From NCBI RefSeq assembly GCF_007858445.1, contig NZ_VIGV01000001.1, positions 806,001-870,000 of the forward strand: a stretch of DNA of 64,000 bases, read 5' to 3'. Numbering within the stretch: position 1 is the first letter of the stretch; each line of letters begins with the position of its first letter. The notes beneath the pieces were generated by a model, which did not search any database, was not told the origin of the DNA, and worked only from the letters and a program-made list of their open reading frames with translations. The DNA is from Tsukamurella sputi. GTDB lineage: Bacteria; Actinomycetota; Actinomycetes; Mycobacteriales; Mycobacteriaceae. The translations under genes and the position numbers were made by a program. Positions 28,801-36,292 of the stretch are shown piece by piece.

Positions 28801-30336
28801 GACGGTCTGGGGGTCCCACTGCAGCCCGGCATCGCATCGGCCTTCACCGCGGCCGTGCCGGATCCGGTGGGCGACCTGGTCGCGCGGTACGCCCGCCGGC
28901 ACGGCCCGTTCACCGCCGCCGAGGTCGCCGCGCGCTACGGCCTGGGTGTCGCGGTGGTGCAGCGTCCGCTCACGGAGCTGGTCGCGGCCCGCCGCGTGAT
29001 CGAGGGCCGGTTCGTCCCGGACGGCGACGACACGGGCGTCGACGGAGTGCCCCAGTTCTGCGAGGCCGAGGTGCTGCGCCGGATCCGTCAGCGCAGCCTC
29101 GCCCGGCTCCGGCAGGACGTGGAGCCGGTGTCGGAGCGCGCCTACGCCGAGTTCCTCGCCGGATGGCATCACCTGAAGTCGCCGCTGCGCGGCATCGACG
29201 GCGTCGCGGCGGTCATCGACCAGCTGGCGGGCGTCCCGATCCCCGCCTCCGCCTGGGAGTCCCTGGTCCTGCCGCGCCGCGTCTCCGACTACTCGCCCGC
29301 GATGCTCGACGAGCTCACCGGCACCGGCGAGGTGGTGTGGACCGGGCACGGAGCGATCGGCGCGCAGGACGGCTGGATCGCCTTCCACCCGGCCGATCTC
29401 GCGCCGCTGACGCTGCCGCCGCCCGGAACGCTCGACACCTCCGAGGCGCACGAGGCGATTGAGGACGCCGTCCGCGGCGGCGGCGCCTACTTCTACCGCC
29501 AGCTCACCGGCGCCACGCCGGATGCGCTGTGGGACCTGGTGTGGGCGGGACGGCTCACGGGCGACACCTTCGCACCGGTCCGGGCCAGGCTCTCCGGCGG
29601 CCGCCGCGCGACCGCACACCGCACGCCCCGGCGTGCGCCCCGCGCCCGCTACCGCGTGGCGGTGGACCAGGCACCGCCGATGGTCGCCGGGCGCTGGTCC
29701 CTGCCGCCGGCGCCGGCGGAGGCGAGTGCCACGGAGCAGTCCGCCGCGCTCGGCGAGCAGCTCCTGGAGCGGTACGGCGTGGTGACCCGCGGCGCGGTGA
29801 TGGCGGAGCACGTCGAGGGCGGATTCGCCCGGGTATACCGCACCCTCGCCGCGTTCGAGGAGTCCGGGAAGGCGCGGCGCGGCTATTTCATCGAGCGGCT
29901 CGGCGCTGCCCAGTTCGCGCGGAGCGGCACCGTCGACGCACTGCGCGACGCGGCGTCCGCACTCGAGAGGGCGGAGCAGCGCGGCGAGACCTCCGCGCTG
30001 GTGCTGGCCGCCACCGACCCCGCCAACCCGTACGGCGCGGCGCTCCCCTGGCCGGACCGCGGCGACGACGGTGCGCGCCCCGGACGCAAGGCGGGCGCCG
30101 TGGTCGTCCTCGTCGACGGTGCGCTCGCCGTCTTCGTCGAGCGGGGCGGGCGTACGCTGCTCACCTTCACCGACGCGCCGGACGCCGCACTCACCGCCCT
30201 CGCGGACGCCGCCCCGGGGCTCGGGGGCCTCACCATCGAGAAGGTCGACGGTGCCCCCGCCCTCACCTCCCCGCTGGCCGGGGCGCTGACCGCCGCGGGC
30301 TTCGCCCGCACCCCGAAAGGCCTTCGCGTCCGCTGA
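25867..30336 (+). CDS. lhr: ATP-dependent helicase Lhr
   Basis: A 1489-residue superfamily 2 DNA helicase, the full length of actinobacterial Lhr. The N-terminal core has Walker A APTGSGKT (about 43-50), the Walker B DEVH (about 169), SATV (motif III) and the helicase C domain with SSLELGIDMGAVDLVIQ and LQRVGRAGHQVG (motif VI). The Lhr core and long C-terminal region (about 880-1489) follow, including repeated winged-helix modules. Lhr unwinds DNA and RNA-DNA hybrids 3' to 5' and is linked to DNA repair. The ATG at 25867 fits the family N-terminus; CATGAT ends 6 bases upstream. Confidence 0.95.
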   Translation: MPDALRAFTPATAEWFTASFAAPTAAQAGAWRSIAQGNNTLVVAPTGSGKTLSAFLWALDRLADRPAPSESDGARGTSVLYVSPLKALAVDVERNLRAPLAGIARVRERRGEPAPAVTVGVRSGDTPAQQRRQLVRTPPDILITTPESLFLMLTSRARETLAHVHTVIVDEVHAVAGTKRGTHLALSLERLDELLDAPAQRIGLSATVEPAQEVAAFLGGPRPAAVVRPPSQKEFELTVTVPVPDMTELDVMSDDPDEPVQQGSLWPHVESSIVGLIEQHRSTIVFANSRRLAERLTARINELAAGVHAGPPNPAVAGGAPAQLLASGQTHGAEAVLARAHHGSVSKEQRAIIEDDLKSGRLRCVVATSSLELGIDMGAVDLVIQVEAPPSVAAGLQRVGRAGHQVGEPSRGVFFPKHRTDLLHSTVTVQRMREGAIEKLVVPRNPLDVLAQQTVAAAAMDQLDVHDWLALVRRAHPYAALPDSAYEAVLDLISGRYPAEDFGELRPRVVWDRDAGTLTGRPGAGRLAVTSGGAIPDRGLFGVFMVGEKASRVGELDEEMVYESRVGDVFALGATSWKIEEITHDRVLVSPAFGQPGRLPFWIGDTVGRPAELGRAIGRFTREFTALDGPAQRARAQAVGLGEWATDNLVALLDEQQRATGVLPTDRTLVVERFRDELGDWRVALHSPLGMKVHAPWALAIGARLNATLGLSGAVTATDDGILVRLPDTDDSPPGAELFRFEPDEIDALVTEAVGSSALFASRFRECAARALLLPRRDPGKRAPLWQQRQRASQLLEVARGYPQFPIVLEAVRECLQDVYDVPELIAVHRALDSRAVRLAEVETPAPSPFAASLLFSYVGAFMYEGDAPLAERRAAVLSLDPAVLSQLLGRVELTELLDAEILAEIAAQLQRTAPGYRARTVEQVSDLIRELGPLTRTEIDERSEGAPAAVDELLASGRVFEYGDGWIAAVEDAARLRDGLGVPLQPGIASAFTAAVPDPVGDLVARYARRHGPFTAAEVAARYGLGVAVVQRPLTELVAARRVIEGRFVPDGDDTGVDGVPQFCEAEVLRRIRQRSLARLRQDVEPVSERAYAEFLAGWHHLKSPLRGIDGVAAVIDQLAGVPIPASAWESLVLPRRVSDYSPAMLDELTGTGEVVWTGHGAIGAQDGWIAFHPADLAPLTLPPPGTLDTSEAHEAIEDAVRGGGAYFYRQLTGATPDALWDLVWAGRLTGDTFAPVRARLSGGRRATAHRTPRRAPRARYRVAVDQAPPMVAGRWSLPPAPAEASATEQSAALGEQLLERYGVVTRGAVMAEHVEGGFARVYRTLAAFEESGKARRGYFIERLGAAQFARSGTVDALRDAASALERAEQRGETSALVLAATDPANPYGAALPWPDRGDDGARPGRKAGAVVVLVDGALAVFVERGGRTLLTFTDAPDAALTALADAAPGLGGLTIEKVDGAPALTSPLAGALTAAGFARTPKGLRVR

Positions 30337-30358
30337 CGACGCCGGGCACACTGAGCGC

Positions 30359-31036
30359 ATGGATGCGCTCCCCGTCGACCTGCCGCCCCACGCCGACCAC
30401 CGCGCCGCCGAGGCGGCGTTCGCCGCAGCGGGGTGGACGCGCTGCGGCGCCGGGGACTGGGCGATCGCCCTGGCATCGCCCGACGGTGCGCTCGTCGCGC
30501 GGATCAGCCCGTTCGACCCGGTCGGGCCCTACAGCGCCGCGCTGTACCGGGAGGCGGCCGGCACCGGGCGGGTCCCGGCGCTGCACGCGCACCGCCGGCT
30601 CGTGGGCGGCGGCGACCTGCAGGTGATGGAACGTCTCCACGAGGCTCCGCAGGCGCTGGCGGAGGCCTTCCACCGGTCGATCGCGGCCGGCGAGGAGGCC
30701 GTCGCCGAGCTGGCGGCGATCGTCGCCCGGATCCACGCGGACGCACTCCGCGAGTTGCCGTGGTGCGGGCCGCTGGACACGAACCCGTCGAACGTCATGC
30801 GCCGCGCCGACGGCACCCCAGTGCTCATCGATCCCTACTACGCCGACGGCCCGGACCTGTACGCGACGGCGGGCAACGATCCCGACCTGTTCGTGACGCG
30901 GATTCCGGAGGCCCAGCGGCGCTTCATGACCGAGATCCCACTCGCCTCCTCCGGACCCTGGCCGGAGGCCGAGCGCGCGGCGATGCGCAACGCCGTCGCG
31001 GCGGCCGACGCGCGATCGGAGAAGATGGACCGATGA
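30359..31036 (+). CDS. Kinase-like (aminoglycoside phosphotransferase-fold) protein
   Basis: A 225-residue protein 22 bases after lhr. LDTNPSNVMRRADGTPVLIDPYYAD (about 140-164) resembles the catalytic-loop plus metal-binding segment of protein-kinase-like phosphotransferases (D-x4-N then LID). The expected N-terminal ATP-binding Lys is not clear, though ALVARISPFDPVGPYS could hold the equivalent strand. It might phosphorylate a small molecule or be a pseudokinase; assignment is tentative. It overlaps the thioesterase gene by 4 bases. Confidence 0.55.
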   Translation: MDALPVDLPPHADHRAAEAAFAAAGWTRCGAGDWAIALASPDGALVARISPFDPVGPYSAALYREAAGTGRVPALHAHRRLVGGGDLQVMERLHEAPQALAEAFHRSIAAGEEAVAELAAIVARIHADALRELPWCGPLDTNPSNVMRRADGTPVLIDPYYADGPDLYATAGNDPDLFVTRIPEAQRRFMTEIPLASSGPWPEAERAAMRNAVAAADARSEKMDR

Positions 31037-31422
31037 GCACCCCGCAGCAGCCCATCGACCGCTACGCGAAGTTCCTCGGCATCGAGGTGACGGGGCACGG
31101 CGGAGGCCGCGCGGTCGCGACGGCGACGGTCACCGAGGATCACCTCAACCCGCACGAGACCGCCCACGGCGCTTTCGTCTTCGCAATGGCGGGTACGGCC
31201 GTCGCGGCCGCCGCGAACGACGACGAGCACACCGGCGTCGCCAGCGCCATCCACATCGATTACCTGCGCCCCACGCGTCTCGGCGACGCCCTCCGCGCCG
31301 AGGCGAGCATCGGCGAGCGGCTCCCGAAGGAGGACCTGTTCGTGATCCGGGTGACCGATGCCGCCGGCCAGGTGGTCGCCCGCGCGTCGGCCCGGTTCAC
31401 CCGTCGGGTCCGCACGCAGTAG
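31033..31422 (+). CDS. PaaI-family hotdog thioesterase
   Basis: A 129-residue hotdog-fold enzyme. LNPHETAHGAFVFAMAGTAVAAAAN contains the conserved HG and the active-site helix, and IHIDYLRPTRLGDALRAEA forms the following strands. Family members hydrolyse acyl-CoA thioesters, often aromatic ones as with PaaI. Its ATG overlaps the stop of the kinase-like gene, so the two are co-translated. Substrate is unknown. Confidence 0.87.
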   Translation: MSTPQQPIDRYAKFLGIEVTGHGGGRAVATATVTEDHLNPHETAHGAFVFAMAGTAVAAAANDDEHTGVASAIHIDYLRPTRLGDALRAEASIGERLPKEDLFVIRVTDAAGQVVARASARFTRRVRTQ

Positions 31423-31475
31423 CGACATCGCCGTTCCGCCTCCCCGATCGGCGTGGAAGCGGAACATGAACAGGT

Positions 31476-31685
31476 ATGACGAACAACGTGTACCGAGTGA
31501 TCGAAGTCGTCGGGACCTCCACGGAGGGTTTCGACGCGGCCATCGCGAACGCGGTCGACCGCGCCGCGCAGACGATGCGGAACCTGGAGTGGTTCGAGGT
31601 GGTGTCCACGCGCGGGCACATCGAGAACGGCGCCGTGGCGCACACCCAGGTGACCCTCAAGATCGGCTTCCGGATGGACGGCTGA
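31476..31685 (+). CDS. Dodecin
   Basis: A 69-residue protein matching the dodecin family in full: VYRVIEVVGTSTEGFDAAI, NAVDRAAQTMRNLEWFEV and the final VTLKIGFRMDG. Dodecins form hollow 12-mers that bind flavins, or flavin and CoA in mycobacterial forms, and act as flavin stores. The aromatic Trp in the LEWFEV strand is the flavin-stacking residue. Confidence 0.93.
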   Translation: MTNNVYRVIEVVGTSTEGFDAAIANAVDRAAQTMRNLEWFEVVSTRGHIENGAVAHTQVTLKIGFRMDG

Positions 31686-31704
31686 CGACCGGTCCGGTCC
31701 GCGA

Positions 31705-32148
31705 TCAGCGCGCGAGGAACTCCGCGCGCCGCACGAGTCCGTCGACGTTGCCGTCGAAACCGCGGCGCAGATTCGCGCCCAGGAGCGCACCGACGACGGG
31801 CGAGAGCGGACCGTCGAGCTGGAAATGCGAGGTGTAGCGCGACCGTCCGTCCCCGAGGTCGACGATGTCCTGCTCGCGGATGCTGCGCAGGAGGCCCGCC
31901 GGCGCGGGCTTCATGGCGTACGCGAAGCCGCGCCCCTCGTCCACGGAGACGATGTACTCCTTCTGGGTCATCACGTTCGGCGGGCGCAGCGCCACGCGCA
32001 TGGTGATGGCGCCACCGGGGCGCAGGTCGCAGCTCGCCTCGACGGCGAAGGGGTTCCACTGCGAGTAGGCGGCGAAGTCGGTGAGCGCCTGCCAGACGAG
32101 GGCCGGCGGCGCCCCGATCTCGCGGCTGTGATCGATCGTGAAGGCCAT
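31705..32148 (-). CDS. SRPBCC-family protein
   Basis: A 147-residue START-like protein. It begins FTIDHSREIGAPPALVWQALTDFAAYSQWNPF, the classic first strand and helix of polyketide cyclase/SRPBCC proteins, and has VSVDEGRGFAYAM and RYTSHFQLDGPLSPVV later. Such proteins bind hydrophobic ligands in a deep cavity. Its TAACGT element ends 6 bases before the ATG. It is divergent from the MFS exporter. Confidence 0.85.
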   Translation of the reverse strand: MAFTIDHSREIGAPPALVWQALTDFAAYSQWNPFAVEASCDLRPGGAITMRVALRPPNVMTQKEYIVSVDEGRGFAYAMKPAPAGLLRSIREQDIVDLGDGRSRYTSHFQLDGPLSPVVGALLGANLRRGFDGNVDGLVRRAEFLAR

Positions 32149-32154
32149 GCCGTC

Positions 32155-32160
32155 ACGTTA
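32155..32160 (-). promoter_or_regulatory. Leaderless-type -10 element of the SRPBCC gene (TAACGT)
   Basis: TAACGT on the minus strand ends 6 bases before the ATG at 32148. Confidence 0.5.
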
Positions 32161-32170
32161 GAACATGTTC
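32161..32170. promoter_or_regulatory. Perfect palindrome GAACATGTTC next to a -10
   Basis: A 10-base perfect palindrome directly abuts the -10 of the SRPBCC gene, where a repressor would block polymerase. The half-site GAAC/GTTC recalls the actinobacterial LexA box, but the spacer is 2 rather than 4 bases, so LexA is unlikely. Confidence 0.4.
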
Positions 32171-32232
32171 CACCTACTGCGAGCCGCATCACACAGTAAT
32201 GACTTGGCGGAATATCTTCGCTGACGTTACAG

Positions 32233-32260
32233 TTGCACCCTGCACGTTATTGCTTAGATC
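32233..32260 (+). promoter_or_regulatory. Candidate promoter of the MFS exporter
   Basis: TTGCAC (32233-32238) and TAGATC (32255-32260) are 16 bases apart, followed by an AGAAGG ribosome site and the ATG at 32277. The region is notably AT-richer than its surroundings. Confidence 0.4.
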
Positions 32261-32276
32261 TTTGAAAGAAGGTCCG

Positions 32277-33893
32277 ATGTCCGAGACCACGGCGGAAACG
32301 CCACCGCAGTCCGCAGCCCCCATGACCCACCGGGAGATCCTCGAGGTCATGGCGGGCCTGCTCGCCGCCCTGTTCACCGCCCTGCTCAGCACCACCGTCG
32401 TGTCCACGGCGCTCCCGCGGATCATCTCCGACCTCGGCGCCTCCACGACCGCGTTCTCCTGGGTGATCACCACCGCCCTGCTGGCGAACGCCGCCTCCAC
32501 CCCCATCTGGGGCAAGCTGGCCGACCTGTTCAACAAGAAGGTCCTGGTCCAGTCCGCGATCATCATCTTCGTGATCGGCTCCGTCCTCGCCGGCGCCACG
32601 CCGAACGTCGAGGTCCTGATGGTGGCCCGCGTGATCCAGGGCATCGGCATGGGCGGCCTCACCGCACTCGTCGTCGCCATCATCGGCAGCATCGTCCCGC
32701 CGCGCGAGCGCGGCCGGTACTCCGGCTACATGGGAGCCGTGATGGGCGTCTCGATGGCCGGCGGTCCGATCCTGGGCGGCGTCATCACCGACCACATCGG
32801 CTGGCGCTGGTGCTTCTACGTCAGCGTTCCGCTGGCCGTGGCCGCGCTCATCCTCATCCAGCGCACGCTGCACCTGTCGTCGACCCGCAAGGACGACGTC
32901 TCCATCGACTGGCTCGGCGCCCTGCTGCTGACCTCGGGAGTCTCCGTCCTGCTGATCTGGGTCTCCTTCGCCGGCAAGAACTACGGCTGGGTCTCCACCT
33001 CGTCGGCGGTGTACCTGATCACCGGCATCGCACTGCTGGTCGCGACGGTGTTCGTCGAGCTGCGCGCCAAGGATCCGATCATCCCGATCAGCATCATCAC
33101 CGAGCGCACCACCGCGCTGGCGATCACCGCCTCGATCGCCGTCGGCGTCGGCATGTTCGGCGCCATGTCCTTCCTGGGCCTGTACTTCCAGAACTCGCGG
33201 GGCTACAGCCCGACGATGGCGGGCGTCCTCACCATTCCGATGGTTGTCGGCATGCTCTTCTCCTCCGTCGCCTCGGGTCAGCTGATCACGCGGTTCGGCA
33301 AGTGGAAGCAGTTCGTCGTGGGCGGCGCGATCGTCATGGTGATCGGCTTCGCCCTGCTCAGCACCATCGACCACCTCACGCCGATCTGGCAGGTCCAGGT
33401 GTACATCGCGATCATGGGCTTCGGTGTCGGCGCACTGATGCAGAACCTGGTGCTGGCCGTACAGAACACCGTCAGCGTGCAGAACATCGGCGCGGCGTCG
33501 AGCTCGGTCGCCTTCTTCCGCACCTTCGGCGGCGCGATCGGCGTCTCCGCGCTCGGCGCGGTCCTCACCACGCGCGTCACCGAGCTGGTGAAGGCGGGCG
33601 CGATCGAGCACCGCGTCCTCCCCGACCCGCACAACCCGCTGTTCGTGGAGATCACCAACGCCGCGTTCGGCGATGCGACCGGTCGCATCTTCCTGGTCTC
33701 GACGGCCTGCGCGATCGTCACCCTGATCGCCGTGGCGCTGCTGCCGAACAAGCCGCTGCGGACCACGCTGGACCTGGGGCCTAGCGCGGATGCGAGCGCG
33801 GATCAGGACGCCGTGGCCGCCGGCCCGGACGCCGTGCACCGGGCCCGAGCGGGCGCCGACAAAGAGCCGGTGGACGCCACTAAGGCCCCCTGA
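32277..33893 (+). CDS. MFS drug exporter, DHA2 (14-helix) family
   Basis: A 538-residue transporter with about 14 membrane helices. Motif A appears as WGKLADLFNKK after helix 2, and motif C-like GVSMAGGPILGGVITDHIGWRW in helix 5 marks a proton-driven antiporter. Relatives export dyes and antibiotics. An acidic tail (about 505-538) is cytoplasmic. No adjacent regulator gene is present; the divergent SRPBCC gene shares the intergenic region. AGAAGG lies before the ATG. Confidence 0.92.
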   Translation: MSETTAETPPQSAAPMTHREILEVMAGLLAALFTALLSTTVVSTALPRIISDLGASTTAFSWVITTALLANAASTPIWGKLADLFNKKVLVQSAIIIFVIGSVLAGATPNVEVLMVARVIQGIGMGGLTALVVAIIGSIVPPRERGRYSGYMGAVMGVSMAGGPILGGVITDHIGWRWCFYVSVPLAVAALILIQRTLHLSSTRKDDVSIDWLGALLLTSGVSVLLIWVSFAGKNYGWVSTSSAVYLITGIALLVATVFVELRAKDPIIPISIITERTTALAITASIAVGVGMFGAMSFLGLYFQNSRGYSPTMAGVLTIPMVVGMLFSSVASGQLITRFGKWKQFVVGGAIVMVIGFALLSTIDHLTPIWQVQVYIAIMGFGVGALMQNLVLAVQNTVSVQNIGAASSSVAFFRTFGGAIGVSALGAVLTTRVTELVKAGAIEHRVLPDPHNPLFVEITNAAFGDATGRIFLVSTACAIVTLIAVALLPNKPLRTTLDLGPSADASADQDAVAAGPDAVHRARAGADKEPVDATKAP

Positions 33894-33931
33894 GGTTGTT
33901 GCTGAAGTTTCCTCTGTGACGAGGGAGGCGG

Positions 33932-33937
33932 CATAAT
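33932..33937 (+). promoter_or_regulatory. Leaderless-type -10 (CATAAT) of the META lipoprotein
   Basis: CATAAT ends 7 bases before the ATG at 33945. The first base deviates from TANNNT, but the spacing matches the other cases in this window. Confidence 0.4.
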
Positions 33938-33944
33938 TACGGTC

Positions 33945-34514
33945 ATGAACCGTAAGACCGCCTCCCTCGTACTGCCTCTCCTCGCGGGTGCCGCCGTCCT
34001 CACGGCCGGTTGCGCCGCCTCCGCCGGCGCCGACCCCAGCGCCTCGGCGAAGCCCTCCGGCACCTCTGCGCCGACGGCCGCCCCGGCCCCGTCGAAGCCC
34101 TCCCTCAAGGACGCGCAGTGGCGTCTGAAGTCCGATCCCAGGGCGTGGTTCCGCGTCCAGGGCTCGAACATCTCGGGCAACGACTCCTGCAACACCCTCA
34201 CCGGCACGGGAAGCTCGCTGACCAGCGCGGACCGGGTCGACTTCGGCGCGGGCCTCGCGTCGACGATGATGTACTGCCCGGACCCCAAGGGCACGCAGAC
34301 CGCGATCAGCGAGGCGCTCAAGGGTGAGCGGATCTGGTCGCGCAACGGCACCGAGCTGGTGCTCACCGACCCCGACAACAACCGGTCGTGGACCTTCGTG
34401 CTGACCCCGGCGGCCGCCCCGTCGGCTTCGACGGCCCCGTCGGCCTCCGCGTCCGCATCGTCCAGCGCGCCCGCGCCCGCGTCCGCCCCGGCGAGCGCTG
34501 CCGCTGCGCGTTAG
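33945..34514 (+). CDS. META-domain lipoprotein
   Basis: A 189-residue lipoprotein. The signal peptide ends in lipobox LTAGC with Cys23 as the lipidation site. A Ser/Ala/Pro-rich linker (about 24-55) leads to a META (HslJ-like) domain: WRLKSDPRAWFRVQGSNISG, NDSCNTLTGTG and ELVLTDPDNNRSWTF. The tail (about 160-189) is again Ser/Ala/Pro low-complexity. META domains occur in envelope proteins of unclear function. The 3' end overlaps the convergent response regulator by 4 bases. Confidence 0.85.
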   Translation: MNRKTASLVLPLLAGAAVLTAGCAASAGADPSASAKPSGTSAPTAAPAPSKPSLKDAQWRLKSDPRAWFRVQGSNISGNDSCNTLTGTGSSLTSADRVDFGAGLASTMMYCPDPKGTQTAISEALKGERIWSRNGTELVLTDPDNNRSWTFVLTPAAAPSASTAPSASASASSSAPAPASAPASAAAAR

Positions 34515-35155
34515 TCCATCTCCCCCGAGGCCCACACCGCGGCGGCGATCTCCACCCGGTTCCGCACGTCCAGGCGCCGGGTGATCGCCCCGAGGTGGGT
34601 CTTGACGGTGCCCAGGCTGATCACCAGCTCGTCGGCGATCTCCGCATTGGTCCGCCCGCGGGCCACGCACCGCGCCACCTCGCGCTCCCGGGCGGTCAGC
34701 CCGGCGAGCGCATCGGCGGCCTCCGGGGAGCCCCGCCCGGCGCCACGACTGCGGCGCAGCAGGTCGACGGTCAGCTCCGGGCTGATCAGCGCGTCCCCGG
34801 TCGCGGCCGAGCGCACCGCCGCGAGCAGCAACTCGGGGCCCGCGTCCTTGAGCAGGAACCCCGACGCGCCGGCGTCGAGCGCCGCGTCGACGTACTCCGG
34901 CTCACCGAAGGTCGTCACCATCACCGCCCTCGTGCCCGCCGCCGTCACGCGCCGGCACACCTCGATGCCGTCCAGGCGAGGCATCCGGATGTCCAGCAGC
35001 GCGACATCGGGCCGGGTCTCGGCGATCACGGTCACCGCCTCGACACCGTCGGCCGCCTGACCCACGATCTCGACGTCGGGCGCGGCTCCGAGAATCATCG
35101 CGAAGCCCATACGCACCATCTCCTGGTCGTCGGCCAGCACCACGCGGATCGTCAT
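34511..35155 (-). CDS. NarL/LuxR-family response regulator
   Basis: A 214-residue regulator. The receiver domain has Asp9/Asp10, phosphoacceptor Asp55 in ALLDIRMPR and the conserved Lys in FLLKDAGPE. The LuxR-type helix-turn-helix (about 145-205) reads LTAREREVARCVARGRTNAEIADEL-like, then GTVKTHLGAITRRLDVRNR. It begins immediately after the stop of the kinase gene, so the two are a co-transcribed pair. Confidence 0.94.
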   Translation of the reverse strand: MTIRVVLADDQEMVRMGFAMILGAAPDVEIVGQAADGVEAVTVIAETRPDVALLDIRMPRLDGIEVCRRVTAAGTRAVMVTTFGEPEYVDAALDAGASGFLLKDAGPELLLAAVRSAATGDALISPELTVDLLRRSRGAGRGSPEAADALAGLTAREREVARCVARGRTNAEIADELVISLGTVKTHLGAITRRLDVRNRVEIAAAVWASGEMD

Positions 35156-36292
35156 TCAGCCCTCCTGTACCGGTAGTCGCGCGGCGAGCCGCCAGCCGGC
35201 GCCCTCCGCACCCGCCGTGACGGTGCCACCCACCGTCTCCGCCCGTTCCGCGAGCCCGGCGAGCCCCGTCCCGCCGCCGGGTCCCGGACCGGGCGGCGCG
35301 CCTGCGGCGCGGCCGTCGTCGACGACGTCCACCCGGAGGTCACCGTCGGTCCGTCCGACGGTGACCCGCACCGTCGAGCCCGGCGCATGCCGGCGGGCGT
35401 TGGTGACACCCTCGGAGACGATCCGGTGCGCCACGAGCCGCACCAGGTCGGGGACCTCCTCGGCGTCCACCTCGGCCGCCACATCAATCCGCACGGACTC
35501 CGACGCGAGGGGTTCGAGCGCCGCGCGCAGGCCGGACGCCCCCGAGGCCGACGGTGCCCGCGGCGGTACCGTCGCGTCCGGATCGCGCAGCGTGTCGACC
35601 ATCGCGCGGATGTCCGTCAGCGCGCGGGCGCCGCTGCGCTCGATCCGCGCGAGCACGCCGCTGCGGTCCTCGCCGGCCGCGATCCCCGCCTGCGCGAGGA
35701 CCACGATGCCGGTCACCTCGTGCGCGATCACGTCGTGCAGCTCGCGCGCCATCGCCCTGCGCTCGGTCACCTTGGCCTCCGTTCTCGCGATCACGACGTT
35801 CCGCTCGGCGACGCGCTGCCGGTGACCGAAGAAGATCGAGACCGCGGTCGCGGCCGCAGCCAGCAGCGCGACCGCCCACAGCCCCGGATCGAGCCGCGCG
35901 AGGGGCGCGACCGAGAACACCGCGACGGCCGCGGCGGCGGCGACCAGGGCACCGTCGGCCGCGGTCTCCGCACGGCTCGCCGCGATCCCGGCCACCAGCA
36001 CGAACAGCCAGCTCCCGCCCGCCGGCCAGTAGGGGGAATCGACCTGCTGACCGCCGACGACGACGGCCAGGGATGCCGCGGCGATGCCCGCCCAGGCGAT
36101 GGCGACGGGACGCCTGCGCAGGAGGGCGAAGGCGACCACGAGCGCGGCCACGGTGACGATCGCCTCGACGGTGATCGCCCCGGCCATCCGAGGTCCACCC
36201 AGTCCCCGCGTGGATTCGATCGAACCCGCGACTCCGACACCCCAGGGCACCAGGGCCAGGGCCGCGAAGCCGATCGGACCAGAACGGTTCAT
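35156..36292 (-). CDS. HisKA_3-type sensor histidine kinase
   Basis: A 378-residue NarX/DesK-like kinase. Five or six membrane helices occupy the first 170 residues, with almost no extracellular loops, so the signal is probably in or at the membrane. The phosphoacceptor helix has RELHDVIAHEVTGIVVLAQAG, and the HATPase domain ends in GGGTGLAGLAERAETVGG. The ATG at 36292 overlaps the DUF418 gene stop by 4 bases. DUF418 protein, kinase and regulator are thus one operon. Confidence 0.92.
   Translation of the reverse strand: MNRSGPIGFAALALVPWGVGVAGSIESTRGLGGPRMAGAITVEAIVTVAALVVAFALLRRRPVAIAWAGIAAASLAVVVGGQQVDSPYWPAGGSWLFVLVAGIAASRAETAADGALVAAAAAVAVFSVAPLARLDPGLWAVALLAAAATAVSIFFGHRQRVAERNVVIARTEAKVTERRAMARELHDVIAHEVTGIVVLAQAGIAAGEDRSGVLARIERSGARALTDIRAMVDTLRDPDATVPPRAPSASGASGLRAALEPLASESVRIDVAAEVDAEEVPDLVRLVAHRIVSEGVTNARRHAPGSTVRVTVGRTDGDLRVDVVDDGRAAGAPPGPGPGGGTGLAGLAERAETVGGTVTAGAEGAGWRLAARLPVQEG

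Noticed and set aside
32161-32170. GAACATGTTC as a LexA/SOS box
   Set aside because: Actinobacterial LexA sites have GAAC and GTTC separated by 4 bases; here the gap is 2. The downstream gene is not a DNA repair gene.
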